Source of the DNA: Candidatus Latescibacterota bacterium
Lineage (GTDB): Bacteria; JAAXHH01
Reading direction: 5' to 3'
NCBI GenBank assembly: GCA_022823465.1
Contig: JAJEHX010000053.1
Location: forward strand, 1 to 64,000
Length of the DNA stretch: 64,000 nucleotides
Below, piece by piece: positions 33,949 through 43,009 of the stretch (position 1 is the first letter of the stretch; each line of letters opens with the position of its first letter). The translations under genes were made by a program, and so were the position numbers. Below the pieces are notes generated by a model. The model was not told the DNA's origin. It was given only the letters and a program-made list of their open reading frames with translations, and ran no database searches.

Positions 33949-35853
33949 TCACCGCGCGATCAGCAATACCACCCGATTCGGTTCAGTACCCGGCAGCTCC
34001 ATCGGCGCTCCATGCGCGTCCCGCTGCGTGAACGGATGGTGCATGACGATGTCCTGGCGACCGTCCCGGTTGAGGTCCGTCATCCAGGCGTATTCCTCGT
34101 CGTTGGGCAATTCGACCGCCACCTTCTGGGGTTGCTCGGCAAACAGGTCCTGCCCGGGCACACCGGCGAAAACGTGTAATTCCCGGTGGGTCCACTCGAT
34201 CAGCAGGTCGGAGCGGCCACTGCCGGTCACGTCTCCGATGAACAGGTTCTTGTTGAAGGCCCGCGGATATGCCGCACGGTCTTTGCGAAGCACGTGCTTA
34301 CCGCCCCGGAGCACGACGTCCAGGGGCACCCAACCCGGTTCCCGGGGACTGGGCGCGCCGTCCAGCTGAATCTTACGGATGGCGGTGGGCCGGTCGGGTA
34401 TGCGGCCCTCGCTCACCCGATAAAACGCGAGATTGAGCCACACGTCGTCGCCCATGAAGCCCTTGATGCGCTTGAAGAGGCTGCTTTCGAGATACCGGTT
34501 TTCGATCGTGGTGACGAGCAGGCCGGATTCGCCGTCCCCGCCGAAATCCCTGCGCTCCATAGCGAGCTGGATGTGGCCTTCGGATTGGATCGAGACGCCT
34601 GCATCGGACGCGAATTGTGTGCGGCCGTCAGCGGTGCGCGTGCCGTAATGCACTTCGTATGCGGACCGTTTGTCGGATATCCTTTCGCCCTCGAGCGCGT
34701 AGATCACCATGTCGGCCACGCCGTCGCCGTTCAGGTCGTCGAAGGAGCGCAACACCCGGCCGGCCATGTCCCCGTTGGCGAGCGAGGTAAGATCGTCGGA
34801 GTCGAAACGTACACCGGCCGTGAAGGTCACCGGCACGGGATCGAAGAGGCCTTGATCGTCTTGGACATGCACCTCGAAGTGATCGCCGTTCCAGGACACC
34901 AGGTCGTCGCGGCCGTCGCCGTTGTAATCGAATGCTTGGACCCGGCTCACGCTCCAGGGATCGTACCGGTATCCGTCGGCCCCGTAGATCCGGTCCAGAT
35001 CGGCGGGGGGACCGACATCCACCGGGTCGGCAAAGGATCCGTCGGCCAACTGGATCAACACCTGGAATCCATCGTCGCCGGGAACGACAAGGTCGATCCT
35101 GCCATCGCCGTTCACGTCCCGGGTGACGTCCACGTGCGGCACCTCGTCCTCACGGGGCGGCGTGAAATCGGAGGTGACGGACGCGAGTTCGTATTCCGAT
35201 GTCGTTCCGGGATCCCACGCATTCAAACGGCCCTCGCCGTACGTGATCAGCCGGTCGTGATCTCCTATTCGGGCTACATCGACGAAGGATACGCCGTGAC
35301 GCAGCCGCGCGTCCATCCGAAGTCGCCAGGCACCGCTTCCCTCCGGCTCCAACCGGTTTTCAGCCAGATCCGCCCGGTTTTCAGATGGTTCAGATTGCCC
35401 CGATTGGTTTCCCTCCGGCCCCGCTCCTTCTTCAAAGGCATAAACACGCACGCGGCGTTCGCCGCCCTCATCCACTTTCACCACGACCAGGTCCGCAACG
35501 TCCCCGCCCAGCAGAAACCCGGTCAGTACGGTTTGCCTGGATGCCGGCCCGATGACGACTTCCTGTTCTTCAAAAGTGAACGCCGGGACGGTTTGTGGTG
35601 CGGATTGCACGGTGGTTTGTGCGGTTTGCGCGGTGGCGGGGCTCAGGATGCCGGCAAGGAACGTGGCCGAGGCCAGAAACAGGGCCGCGGCAAGAATCAG
35701 GGTCAGCACCCCGGCTAGCGTTTTGTATATACGCCTGGAAGAGTGGCGCGCCGGAGCGAGAATCCGAATAGGCCGTTGTGAAAGGTCGTGTACCGGCGTC
35801 GGGCTGATGCAGGTGGGGGTGTATCGGGATCGGCCTGGGTATGGTTTCGTCAT
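33949..35853 (-). CDS. FG-GAP/VCBS-repeat exported protein
   Basis: 634 residues. A basic N-terminus is followed by one hydrophobic segment (LAGVLTLILAAALFLASATF) and an Ala/Thr/Gln-rich stretch, giving an anchored or secreted protein. The body holds Ca-binding FG-GAP-like motifs: DVNGDGRIDLVV, DYNGDGRDDLVSW, DLNGDGVADMVIY, GDVTGSGRSDLLIE and DLNRDGRQDIVMH, consistent with a beta-propeller. A low-complexity linker lies near residues 145-170. Probably an extracellular binding or adhesion protein; partner unknown. The start is uncertain because the N-terminal 45 residues look unstructured. Confidence 0.82.
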   Translation of the reverse strand: MTKPYPGRSRYTPTCISPTPVHDLSQRPIRILAPARHSSRRIYKTLAGVLTLILAAALFLASATFLAGILSPATAQTAQTTVQSAPQTVPAFTFEEQEVVIGPASRQTVLTGFLLGGDVADLVVVKVDEGGERRVRVYAFEEGAGPEGNQSGQSEPSENRADLAENRLEPEGSGAWRLRMDARLRHGVSFVDVARIGDHDRLITYGEGRLNAWDPGTTSEYELASVTSDFTPPREDEVPHVDVTRDVNGDGRIDLVVPGDDGFQVLIQLADGSFADPVDVGPPADLDRIYGADGYRYDPWSVSRVQAFDYNGDGRDDLVSWNGDHFEVHVQDDQGLFDPVPVTFTAGVRFDSDDLTSLANGDMAGRVLRSFDDLNGDGVADMVIYALEGERISDKRSAYEVHYGTRTADGRTQFASDAGVSIQSEGHIQLAMERRDFGGDGESGLLVTTIENRYLESSLFKRIKGFMGDDVWLNLAFYRVSEGRIPDRPTAIRKIQLDGAPSPREPGWVPLDVVLRGGKHVLRKDRAAYPRAFNKNLFIGDVTGSGRSDLLIEWTHRELHVFAGVPGQDLFAEQPQKVAVELPNDEEYAWMTDLNRDGRQDIVMHHPFTQRDAHGAPMELPGTEPNRVVLLIAR

Positions 35854-35865
35854 CTCGTTTGCGTA

Positions 35866-36141
35866 CTAGTACCAGCGATAGTAGTAGGTGGCGAAACCGA
35901 TGCCGAGGATGCTGATGACGTTCACTTTCAGTGTGAAGCCGAAGGTGACGGAGAAGATGACCAGGGGCAGCGTGGCCGGAGGGAAGGTGTAGATGAAGGC
36001 TTCGAGGAAGAACTTCTCCACCATGCTGCCGGGCATGAAGTATCCGAAGAGGAATCCGATCAATTCACCGGCCACGCCGCCGACGATCGCGCCGACCAGG
36101 AGGTAAAGCACCAGTTTTCCCATTCCCTTACCCTGCGCCAT
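35866..36141 (-). CDS. DUF4321-family small membrane protein
   Basis: 91 residues. KLVLYLLVGAIVGGVAGELI at the N-terminus is the DUF4321 signature; a second and third hydrophobic segment follow (PPATLPLVIFSVTFGFTLKV, ISILGIGFATYYY). The family is widespread but uncharacterised. It lies 27 bp after pssA on the same strand, so it may share the psd-pssA transcript and act in the envelope. Confidence 0.8.
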   Translation of the reverse strand: MAQGKGMGKLVLYLLVGAIVGGVAGELIGFLFGYFMPGSMVEKFFLEAFIYTFPPATLPLVIFSVTFGFTLKVNVISILGIGFATYYYRWY

Positions 36142-36168
36142 GGGTAGACTCCCAGAATTTCGTTATTC

Positions 36169-36927
36169 TCACTCTTCCGCGGATAGCGCCACGTCCTCGT
36201 CGTGGCGGACCATGTGTATGCCCCAGGCCGCTATGCCGGACAGGACGTAGAGCAGCACAATGGGGAAGATCGTGAGCTTCGGGTCCCAGACCAGGGCCAC
36301 AAGGGCGACGGCGATGGCGAAAAGCTTGAGTATGGACCACTTGCTCTTGAAGGCGAGGGAAGGCAGGGTCCGGTAGGACAGGGGGCTGACCATGAGTATG
36401 GAAAGGAGGAGCATAAACCCCATGAACGGCCCTACATGGTTCAGCCCTTCCCAGCGGTCCCAGCAGAAGATGACATAGGAGGCCACGGCGATGGCCGCCA
36501 CCGGGATCGGCAGGCCCATGAAGTTGTCCTTTTCCTGGTTGATCCGCTCCACCCGCCGAAGCGTCATCACGTTGAACCGGGCCAGGCGGATCGCCCCGCA
36601 CATCAGGAAGAGCAGGCAGAGCACCCAGGTGATCTCGCCGAAGGGCTTCAGGGTATATACGAGCACCATGGGCGCCACGCCGAAGGAGATCACGTCCGCC
36701 AGGGAGTCCAGCTCGATGCCGAAGCGGGTCGCCCCCTGGCTGAAGCGCGCCACCTTGCCGTCGATGGAGTCCAGCAGGGCGGCGGCGATGATGAGCCACG
36801 GCGCGCGGCCCGGGTCTCCCGTCAGGGCGTTGAACCCGTCGATACAGTAGAAGATGGCGGCAACCCCGCAGAAGATGTTGCCCAGCGTGAACAGGTTGGG
36901 CAACGCGACGCGCATCCAGTTTTTCAT
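36169..36927 (-). CDS. pssA: CDP-diacylglycerol-serine O-phosphatidyltransferase
   Basis: 252 residues, integral membrane. Makes phosphatidylserine from CDP-diacylglycerol and serine. The CDP-alcohol phosphotransferase motif D-G-x2-A-R-x8-G-x3-D-x3-D is complete in DGKVARFSQGATRFGIELDS plus the following LAD. At least six hydrophobic segments. It overlaps psd by 4 bp, and the two catalyse consecutive steps to phosphatidylethanolamine. Confidence 0.95.
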   Translation of the reverse strand: MKNWMRVALPNLFTLGNIFCGVAAIFYCIDGFNALTGDPGRAPWLIIAAALLDSIDGKVARFSQGATRFGIELDSLADVISFGVAPMVLVYTLKPFGEITWVLCLLFLMCGAIRLARFNVMTLRRVERINQEKDNFMGLPIPVAAIAVASYVIFCWDRWEGLNHVGPFMGFMLLLSILMVSPLSYRTLPSLAFKSKWSILKLFAIAVALVALVWDPKLTIFPIVLLYVLSGIAAWGIHMVRHDEDVALSAEE

Positions 36928-37565
36928 TTCAACACTCCCAGAATCGTCTCGCCGCCGCGGACCCGGTCTCCGTTCCTCACCCGGATTTCCGTGCCGGACG
37001 GCACGATGACGTCTATCCTCGAACCAAAGCGTATCAGGCCGAACCGGTCGCCGATACGCACTTCGTCACCCTCGTTGACGTTGCAGACGATGCGCCGGGC
37101 CACGAAACCGACGATCTGCTTGATCAGGACGCGGCCCCTGTCCCCTTCTATCCCCAGGACCATCTGCGCGTTGTCGCCCGAGGCCTCGTCCTTGAAGGCG
37201 AGCCTGAACTTGCCTTCGATCCGCTGGCGCAACCTGATCACGCCGCTGATCGGTATCCGGTTGACGTGCACGTTCACGATGGACAGGAACACGCTGATCT
37301 GCGTGGCCGGTCCGCCGATGAATGGGTCGTCTTCGAGTTCCTCGATCGCCACGACCCTGCCGTCGCCGCCGGATATCACCAGGCCTTCGCCCGGGGGCAC
37401 GCGCCGGGCCGGATCCCGGAAGAAGAACCCGACAAACAGGGCGAACGCGGCGAAAACCGCCGCCAATACGATCCAGATCAAACCAGGGGCCAGGTAATTG
37501 ATCACCAGGCTGACGGCAGCCAGTGCCGCCAGGGGGATGACCATGACCCAACCGTCGCGTACCAT
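36924..37565 (-). CDS. psd: Phosphatidylserine decarboxylase proenzyme (short type)
   Basis: 213 residues, the size of the short PSD class. Decarboxylates phosphatidylserine to phosphatidylethanolamine using a pyruvoyl group made by self-cleavage. The cleavage site is the Gly-Ser in RFGLIRFGSRIDVIVPSG near residue 180. Two N-terminal hydrophobic segments (AALAAVSLVINYLA, LIWIVLAAVFAAFALFVGFF) and VFLSIVNVHVNRIPISGVI are typical. Start codon at 37565 on the minus strand. First gene of the psd-pssA-DUF4321 unit. Confidence 0.95.
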   Translation of the reverse strand: MVRDGWVMVIPLAALAAVSLVINYLAPGLIWIVLAAVFAAFALFVGFFFRDPARRVPPGEGLVISGGDGRVVAIEELEDDPFIGGPATQISVFLSIVNVHVNRIPISGVIRLRQRIEGKFRLAFKDEASGDNAQMVLGIEGDRGRVLIKQIVGFVARRIVCNVNEGDEVRIGDRFGLIRFGSRIDVIVPSGTEIRVRNGDRVRGGETILGVLK

Positions 37566-37647
37566 TCCGTTTCCTTACTAAGCGGTTCCTCGCGGGGTGT
37601 CAACGGGGTGTCACGGCTTGACAGCCCGCCGTCGCCTCCGGCGTGCC

Positions 37648-39048
37648 TCACAACTCTGCGATGTGCAGGGTCAGGGACATCAGCCGGCCTTCCCGCTCGA
37701 CTTCGAGTTCGATGGAATCGCCCACCAGGCTGCCGTACAGGGCCTCCCGCGCGTCCGGATAACTGGCGATGGCCTCCCCGTTGATCTTCCGTATGATGTC
37801 CATGACCCGGACGCCGGTCCGCGCCGCCGGGCTTTCCGGATCGACCTCGTTGACCAGCACGCCCAGGCGGTCTTCAATGTTCAGTTCCTGTGCTACGTAT
37901 TCCGTGATATCGATTACCGACAGCCCCGTCCATCCCCGCCTCGGCCCGCCGTACTGGATCAGTTCGTCCGCCACGCGCCGGACCCGGTCGATGGGTATGG
38001 CGAAGCCCACCCCTTCCGAGCCGCCGCTTTCGGAGAGGATGAAGGTGTTGATCCCGATGACCTCCCCGAGGGCGTTTACCAGTGGTCCGCCGCTGTTGCC
38101 GGGGTTGATGGTCGCGTCGGTCTGGATCATGTCCCGGTAGACCGTCCTGGACCCCTGCTCCCGGCGGAAGTCGCGGCCCACCGCGCTGACCACGCCCACG
38201 GCCACCGCCGGCTGGGCGTCCTCGATGGCCAGTCCCAGGGGATTGCCGATGGTGATGGCCCATTCGCCGGCCATGATGTCGTCGGACCGGCCCAGCGCCG
38301 CCACCGGAATGTCCTCGCCCTCCATGTGGAGCACCGCCAGGTCCGACATGATGTCTACGCCGACCAGGGTGCAGGTCAGGCTGCGTCCGTCGGTCAGCAC
38401 GGCCTGGATGCGCCGGGCCGTATATTCACCCAATTGCACCACGTGGGCGTTTGTGACGATGTACCCCGCCTCGTCGATGATCACGCCCGAACCCGTGTTC
38501 GGCTCCTCGCGGGTGTACAGCTGCGGTACCACGAAATGGCCGAAGAAGGGGTCGTCGAACATCCGGGTGAAGCCGCGCCGCTGCATCTGGAAGGTCGCGA
38601 CGATACTCACGACCGCCGGTCCCGCCCGCTCCACCGCGGAAACGATGGACGTCCGGCGAGACACGCTGATGGCTTCGTTGGCGGCGTAAAGACCCGTCGG
38701 CGAAACTTCGCCGTTCAGCGGGTCGACGCGCCCGCCTGTACCGGACATACCGGTCAGGCCGCGCGAACCAGGCGAACCGGGCCGCTCAGATGATCCGGCC
38801 TGGCCGGACGATCCAACCGATTCGGCCGGTTCGAATTGCGCCGCGCCTTCTAAAGACGACTGTTCCGACGTCCCGTTACCGGTAGCGGATCCCCCGCTGA
38901 TCACGTGCAGCGCTTCGGGATAGGCCACCACCAGGAAAACGATGCCCATGAGCGCGCCCACGAAGGCCGCCAGGATGTACCACACCGCCATCGGGGTCCG
39001 TCTTGCGGTTCGGAAGCCCCGATGGGATCTTTCGCTGTTCTGCATCAT
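37648..39048 (-). CDS. S1C serine protease with one PDZ domain (DegP/HtrA-type)
   Basis: 466 residues. N-terminal membrane anchor (MAVWYILAAFVGALMGIVFL), a variable linker, a trypsin-like domain and one C-terminal PDZ domain (about 365-460). Catalytic triad: His202 in IVTNAHVVQ, Asp236 in DIMSDLAVLH and Ser319 in INPGNSGGPLVNA. It should degrade or refold misfolded periplasmic proteins. The linker at about residues 70-105 (for example GSSGQAGSSERPGSPGSRG) is encoded by an 11-unit 9-bp repeat array. Single PDZ and anchor resemble DegS or bacterial HtrA; regulated proteolysis in envelope stress is possible. Confidence 0.93.
   Translation of the reverse strand: MMQNSERSHRGFRTARRTPMAVWYILAAFVGALMGIVFLVVAYPEALHVISGGSATGNGTSEQSSLEGAAQFEPAESVGSSGQAGSSERPGSPGSRGLTGMSGTGGRVDPLNGEVSPTGLYAANEAISVSRRTSIVSAVERAGPAVVSIVATFQMQRRGFTRMFDDPFFGHFVVPQLYTREEPNTGSGVIIDEAGYIVTNAHVVQLGEYTARRIQAVLTDGRSLTCTLVGVDIMSDLAVLHMEGEDIPVAALGRSDDIMAGEWAITIGNPLGLAIEDAQPAVAVGVVSAVGRDFRREQGSRTVYRDMIQTDATINPGNSGGPLVNALGEVIGINTFILSESGGSEGVGFAIPIDRVRRVADELIQYGGPRRGWTGLSVIDITEYVAQELNIEDRLGVLVNEVDPESPAARTGVRVMDIIRKINGEAIASYPDAREALYGSLVGDSIELEVEREGRLMSLTLHIAEL
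38738..38836. repeat. 9-bp tandem array inside the protease gene, nnnCCGGnC family, copy 2
   Basis: Eleven 9-bp units, for example GTACCGGAC, ATACCGGTC, GAACCGGGC, GATCCGGCC and TGGCCGGAC. The 9-bp period keeps the reading frame and encodes a flexible Gly/Ser/Pro linker in three-residue steps. Core and phase match the arrays at 11864-11944 and 61114-61176. Confidence 0.88.
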
Positions 39049-39565
39049 TCGGCACCGGGCATCCGCACCGCAATCATGCAGGATCTAACGCAACGCTGAT
39101 TTCAGTCGGAATCGCCGGGAGAAGTCCTGCGCCTGAACGCTCCGGAGCAACCTTTTCAACCGATTCTCCGGTCCCGAAAATAGTTACAACATTATACGCG
39201 CAAGGCCCCTTCGCGTCAATACCTTTTCCAAGGGAAGGCGCCCCGTTTAACTGCCATGAACCCGGAGTCGAAGTTCTGGGATTTGTAGCGCATTTATTCC
39301 CGGAATCGATATGCCGTCCCGAGATCGAACGAATCTGTCCGATCAGGAGGTCAAAAAGAATTTCAGCGATTTAACAAGGATTTAACTTCAGGGAAACACT
39401 TGCGAAACAATGGCGATGTACATTAAATTTGCTGAATTCGATTTTGCGGCGAAGTTCATAATGGTTGCGGTGATGGGCCCGGGCAAGTCCGTCTTTTGCG
39501 GACGGCCGTCGTCCCGGACTTTCCATCATCGGTTCTGACGGACCCCAACAGGAGGAGCATTACTC
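39049..39565. promoter_or_regulatory. 517-bp region upstream of glnA with possible promoter and stem-loop
   Basis: Holds the promoters of the protease gene (leftward) and glnA (rightward). A candidate sigma70-type promoter is TTGCGA 39400-39405, an 18-bp spacer and TAAATT 39424-39429. Downstream, GTCCG/CGGAC (39487-39491/39499-39503) forms a small hairpin enclosed by CCGGG/CCCGG (39479-39483/39513-39517), so the glnA leader may be structured. No sigma54 -24/-12 element was found. A DNA repeat GGATTTAAC-like is seen near 39370-39385. Confidence 0.35.
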
Positions 39566-40981
39566 GTGACCCCAATTGAGGTACTCGCATACGCCAGGGA
39601 TAATGGCGCGGAAATGGTCGACTTCCGGTTCATCGACGTGCCTGGGACGTGGCAGCACTTTTCCGCGCCCATCGAAACGCTGGAAGAAGAGACTTTCGAG
39701 GAAGGCGTCGGTTTCGACGGCTCGAGCGTCCGTGGTTTTCAGACCATCGATAAAAGCGACATGATCCTGATTCCCGATCCGCTGTCGGCCAAGATGGATC
39801 CTTTTACCGAAGTCAAGACCCTGATCCTGGTCTGCAACGTCAAGGATCCGGTGACCCTTGAAATGTACACGCGCGACCCGCGGTACGTGGCCCAGAAGGC
39901 CGAGGCCTATATGCAGTCCGTGGGCATCGCCGACACGGCGTACTTCGGTCCGGAAGCCGAGTTCTACATCTTCGACGACGTGCGGTTCGCCCAGAAGCCG
40001 AACGCCAGCTTCCATCGCGTCGACGCCGGCGAAGGCTGGTGGAACACCGGCCGCAACGAGGGACCGAACCTCGGCAACAAGATTCCTTACAAGCGCGGTT
40101 ATTTCCCCGTGCCGCCGACCGATACCCACCAGGACCTGCGCACGCGCATGGTGCTGACGCTTCGGAGCATGGGCATCGAGTCGGAAGTCCATCACCACGA
40201 GGTGGGTACGGCGGGACAGGCCGAGATCGACATCCGGTTCAACACCCTGCTGCGGATGTCCGACGACCTGCTCATGTACAAGTACATCGTCAAGAACGTT
40301 GCCCGGCAGGCGGGCAAAACGGTGACCTTCATGCCGAAACCCATCTTCGAGGACAACGGTTCGGGCATGCACGTGCACCAGAGCCTCTGGAAGGACGGCA
40401 AGAATCTCTTCTTCGAGGCCGGTACGTACGCCGACCTGAGCGACATGGCCCGGCATTACATCGGCGGACTGCTCAAGCACACCGCCTCGGTCCTGGCCTT
40501 CGGTGCGCCGACGACGAACTCCTACCGGAGACTCGTCCCGGGTTACGAAGCGCCGATCAACCTGATCTACTCGCAGCGGAACCGCAGCGCATGCGTGCGG
40601 ATCCCCATGTACTCGAAGAGCGAGAAGGCCAAGCGGATCGAGTTCCGCTCGCCGGATCCGGCGGCCAACCCGTACCTGGCCTTCACCGCCATGATGATGG
40701 CCGGCCTGGACGGCATCGAGAATCGCATCGAGCCGCCCGACCCCATCGACCTCGACCTCTACGATCTCGAACCGGAGCAGGCCGCGGAAGTGGCGCACAC
40801 GCCGCAGGACCTCGGCGAGGCGCTGAATGCCCTGGAAGATGACCACGAATACCTCCTCAAGGGCGACGTGTTCACGCCGGACCTGATCGATACGTACCTC
40901 GATTACAAGCGGGAGAACGAGCTGGACCAGATCCGCCTGCGTCCGCACCCGTGGGAGTTCGGGCTCTACTACGACATCTAG
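39566..40981 (+). CDS. glnA: Glutamine synthetase type I
   Basis: 471 residues from GTG 39566, preceded by AGGAGGAG. Makes glutamine from glutamate, ammonia and ATP. Key segments: [71 protein letters not shown] and [20 protein letters not shown]. The adenylylation-site region reads [15 protein letters not shown] with Tyr399, so the enzyme belongs to the adenylylatable (GSI-beta-like) type. A truncated GlnE-like gene follows, after a terminator. Nitrogen-dependent control is likely. Confidence 0.97.
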   Translation: MTPIEVLAYARDNGAEMVDFRFIDVPGTWQHFSAPIETLEEETFEEGVGFDGSSVRGFQTIDKSDMILIPDPLSAKMDPFTEVKTLILVCNVKDPVTLEMYTRDPRYVAQKAEAYMQSVGIADTAYFGPEAEFYIFDDVRFAQKPNASFHRVDAGEGWWNTGRNEGPNLGNKIPYKRGYFPVPPTDTHQDLRTRMVLTLRSMGIESEVHHHEVGTAGQAEIDIRFNTLLRMSDDLLMYKYIVKNVARQAGKTVTFMPKPIFEDNGSGMHVHQSLWKDGKNLFFEAGTYADLSDMARHYIGGLLKHTASVLAFGAPTTNSYRRLVPGYEAPINLIYSQRNRSACVRIPMYSKSEKAKRIEFRSPDPAANPYLAFTAMMMAGLDGIENRIEPPDPIDLDLYDLEPEQAAEVAHTPQDLGEALNALEDDHEYLLKGDVFTPDLIDTYLDYKRENELDQIRLRPHPWEFGLYYDI

Positions 40982-41013
40982 GTCGTATGGCAGTCGAGTA
41001 TCATCGTAACGCA

Positions 41014-41055
41014 CGCGCCTCCTCCGTTTCGACGCGGGGAGGCGCGGTCTTTTTT
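41014..41055 (+). terminator. Rho-independent terminator after glnA
   Basis: Stem CGCGCCTCC (41014-41022) and GGAGGCGCG (41038-41046), 9 bp perfect, followed by GTC and six T residues (41050-41055). It lies 33 bp after the glnA stop and separates glnA from the GlnE-like gene. Confidence 0.88.
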
Positions 41056-41072
41056 CGTCGGTCCGCGCCATT

Positions 41073-41169
41073 CATCTCGACAGGTTGCGTCCATGAACCA
41101 GGACGGACCGCACCCATGATTCACGACGGCCCGCGACCAATGCATCTTGACAGGTTGCTTCCGTGAACC
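41073..41169. repeat. Pair of 27-bp direct repeats between glnA and the glnE-like gene
   Basis: CATCTCGACAGGTTGCGTCC (41073) and CATCTTGACAGGTTGCTTCC (41143) begin two 27-bp copies with three mismatches; spacing 70 bp. A related fragment, GTGCTTCCGTGATCC, follows near 41168-41182. Located in the leader of the GlnE-like gene. Confidence 0.8.
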
Positions 41170-41223
41170 GTGCTTCCGTGATCCGTAGCGGACCAGACAC
41201 ATGCGTTTCAACAGCAAAGGCCC

Positions 41224-42795
41224 ATGACGACGCTCACCTTTGATCGCGTTGCGCTTTCATCACCGGTGACGGACACGGTGTCCGGCCATCTGCAGTCCGC
41301 CGGATTTGAGAATCCGCCCGACGCCTGGCGTATACTGGGACAGATCGACGGACGCCTGGCCCCGCTTGCGCTACCGGGGAATCCCTTCCCGGCGCTGGTC
41401 GAAGCGGCGGGCGTCTCCCTGCAGCCCGACCGGGCCCTCATCAGCCTGCACACGCTTTTTACCCGGTGCGGCGACGAGCATATCCCGGCCCTGCTGGACC
41501 TGCTGGCCGTCCCGTCGGATTCCCGGGACGCCCTGCTCACGATCCTTTCTTGCAGCCCGTACCTCAGCAACGTGCTCGTCCAGGACGTGGGATTCCTGCT
41601 CGACACCTTCGCCGGTGATTCATGGCGCGTACTGCAATCCGCGGAGGAGCTGGACGCCGAACTGGCGGAGATGCTCCAGGGCGTGTCGTCGCCGGACGAG
41701 GCCATGAAACCCCTGCGCACCTTCAAGAAGCGGGCCTACCTGCGCATCGCGGTGTGCGACCTGATGAAGCAGACCGGAACGCCGGCGATCCTGGAACGGC
41801 TCACGGACGTGGCCGACCACTGTCTGCAGGCCGCCCACGACGTGTGCGGCATGAAACTGCAGGAGCGGCACGGACGGCCGATGCTTGAAGGATCGAAGCC
41901 GAGCGGCTTTGCCGTCATCGGCATGGGCAAGCTCGGCGGCCGGGACCTCAACTTCAGTTCGGATATCGACCTGCTCTACGTCTACGACGCCACGGACGGC
42001 CGCACCGAGAAGGACGGGACCTCCACCTACGAGTACTACCCGAAACTCGCCCGGGCCATCACCGACCTCATCAGCAGGCTCACGCCCGACGGTCAGGTGT
42101 TCCGCGTCGACCTGCGCCTCCGTCCGGAGGGGCGGGCCGGCGACATCGCCAATTCGATCGAAGGCTACCGCTGGCACTACGAGATCCAGGGTCAGGCCTG
42201 GCAACGCCAGGCGCTCCTGAAGGCCCGGTGCTCGGCGGGGAGCAAAGAGGTGGGCGGCCTGTTCCTCGACACGATCCAGCCCTTCGTGTTCTACCCGGCC
42301 CTCGACCAGCCGCTGATCCTGGAAGATATCAACCACATGCGGGAGCGGATCGCGAAGGCGCTGATCGAACGGGGCAGCGGTGACTACCACGTCAAGCTGG
42401 GAAAGGGCGGCATCCGGGAGATCGAGTTCATCGCCCAGGGTTTCCAGCTCGTGTACGGCGGATTCCAGGACTGGCCCTGGGAACGCGGCACACGAAACAT
42501 GCTGGCGTCGCTGGCGGAAAAGGGGTACCTGTCAGATGAAGAGGCCTCCGACCTGGACGACGCCTACCTCTTCCTCCGGGACCTTGAAAACCGCATCCAG
42601 ATGACCTCGGGCCACCAGACCCACGAAATCCCCAAGGAACGCGGTGCCCAGGCCGTCCTGGCCGGCATGATGGGGCTGTCGGGAACGACCCTCGAAGCGC
42701 GGGAGGCCGCGCCGGACAGGATGCTGGAAGCCTACGGGAAGCACACCGCCCGCGTCCACCAGATCTACGACCGGGTGTTCCACTCGGCGATGTGA
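41224..42795 (+). CDS. GlnE-like protein with only the N-terminal (deadenylylase-type) half
   Basis: 523 residues, whereas GlnE (glutamine synthetase adenylyltransferase/deadenylylase) is usually about 950. It has the first nucleotidyltransferase motif, GMGKLGGRDLNFSSDIDLLY, with Asp247 and Asp249, then VFRVDLRLRPEGRAGDIANS. The following helical domain includes HVKLGKGGIREIEFIAQGFQ, characteristic of the region after the N-terminal domain. The protein stops after YGKHTARVHQIYDRVFHSAM, just where the linker to the second (adenylylating) half would begin, and no second half is encoded nearby. The frame shows no decay. It may only remove AMP from glutamine synthetase, or have a separate partner. 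Confidence 0.88.
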   Translation: MTTLTFDRVALSSPVTDTVSGHLQSAGFENPPDAWRILGQIDGRLAPLALPGNPFPALVEAAGVSLQPDRALISLHTLFTRCGDEHIPALLDLLAVPSDSRDALLTILSCSPYLSNVLVQDVGFLLDTFAGDSWRVLQSAEELDAELAEMLQGVSSPDEAMKPLRTFKKRAYLRIAVCDLMKQTGTPAILERLTDVADHCLQAAHDVCGMKLQERHGRPMLEGSKPSGFAVIGMGKLGGRDLNFSSDIDLLYVYDATDGRTEKDGTSTYEYYPKLARAITDLISRLTPDGQVFRVDLRLRPEGRAGDIANSIEGYRWHYEIQGQAWQRQALLKARCSAGSKEVGGLFLDTIQPFVFYPALDQPLILEDINHMRERIAKALIERGSGDYHVKLGKGGIREIEFIAQGFQLVYGGFQDWPWERGTRNMLASLAEKGYLSDEEASDLDDAYLFLRDLENRIQMTSGHQTHEIPKERGAQAVLAGMMGLSGTTLEAREAAPDRMLEAYGKHTARVHQIYDRVFHSAM

Positions 42796-43009
42796 GGTTG
42801 GTGAAGCAAAACCACGATACATGCCGAAAGCGACAATCCGAATACCGCTTCAGTTTTTGACACACGCCTTTAGTCTCTCGACCTGCTGACCTGCTTCAAG
42901 TCTTCCGGAACCGCTTCCCGCCGCGACAGTCCAGTCCCATCGACCATCAAGTCAGGCACGTCCGATTTAATTTTACCAGACCAAAGGCGCCGGTGGTGCC
43001 TTTGGGTAT

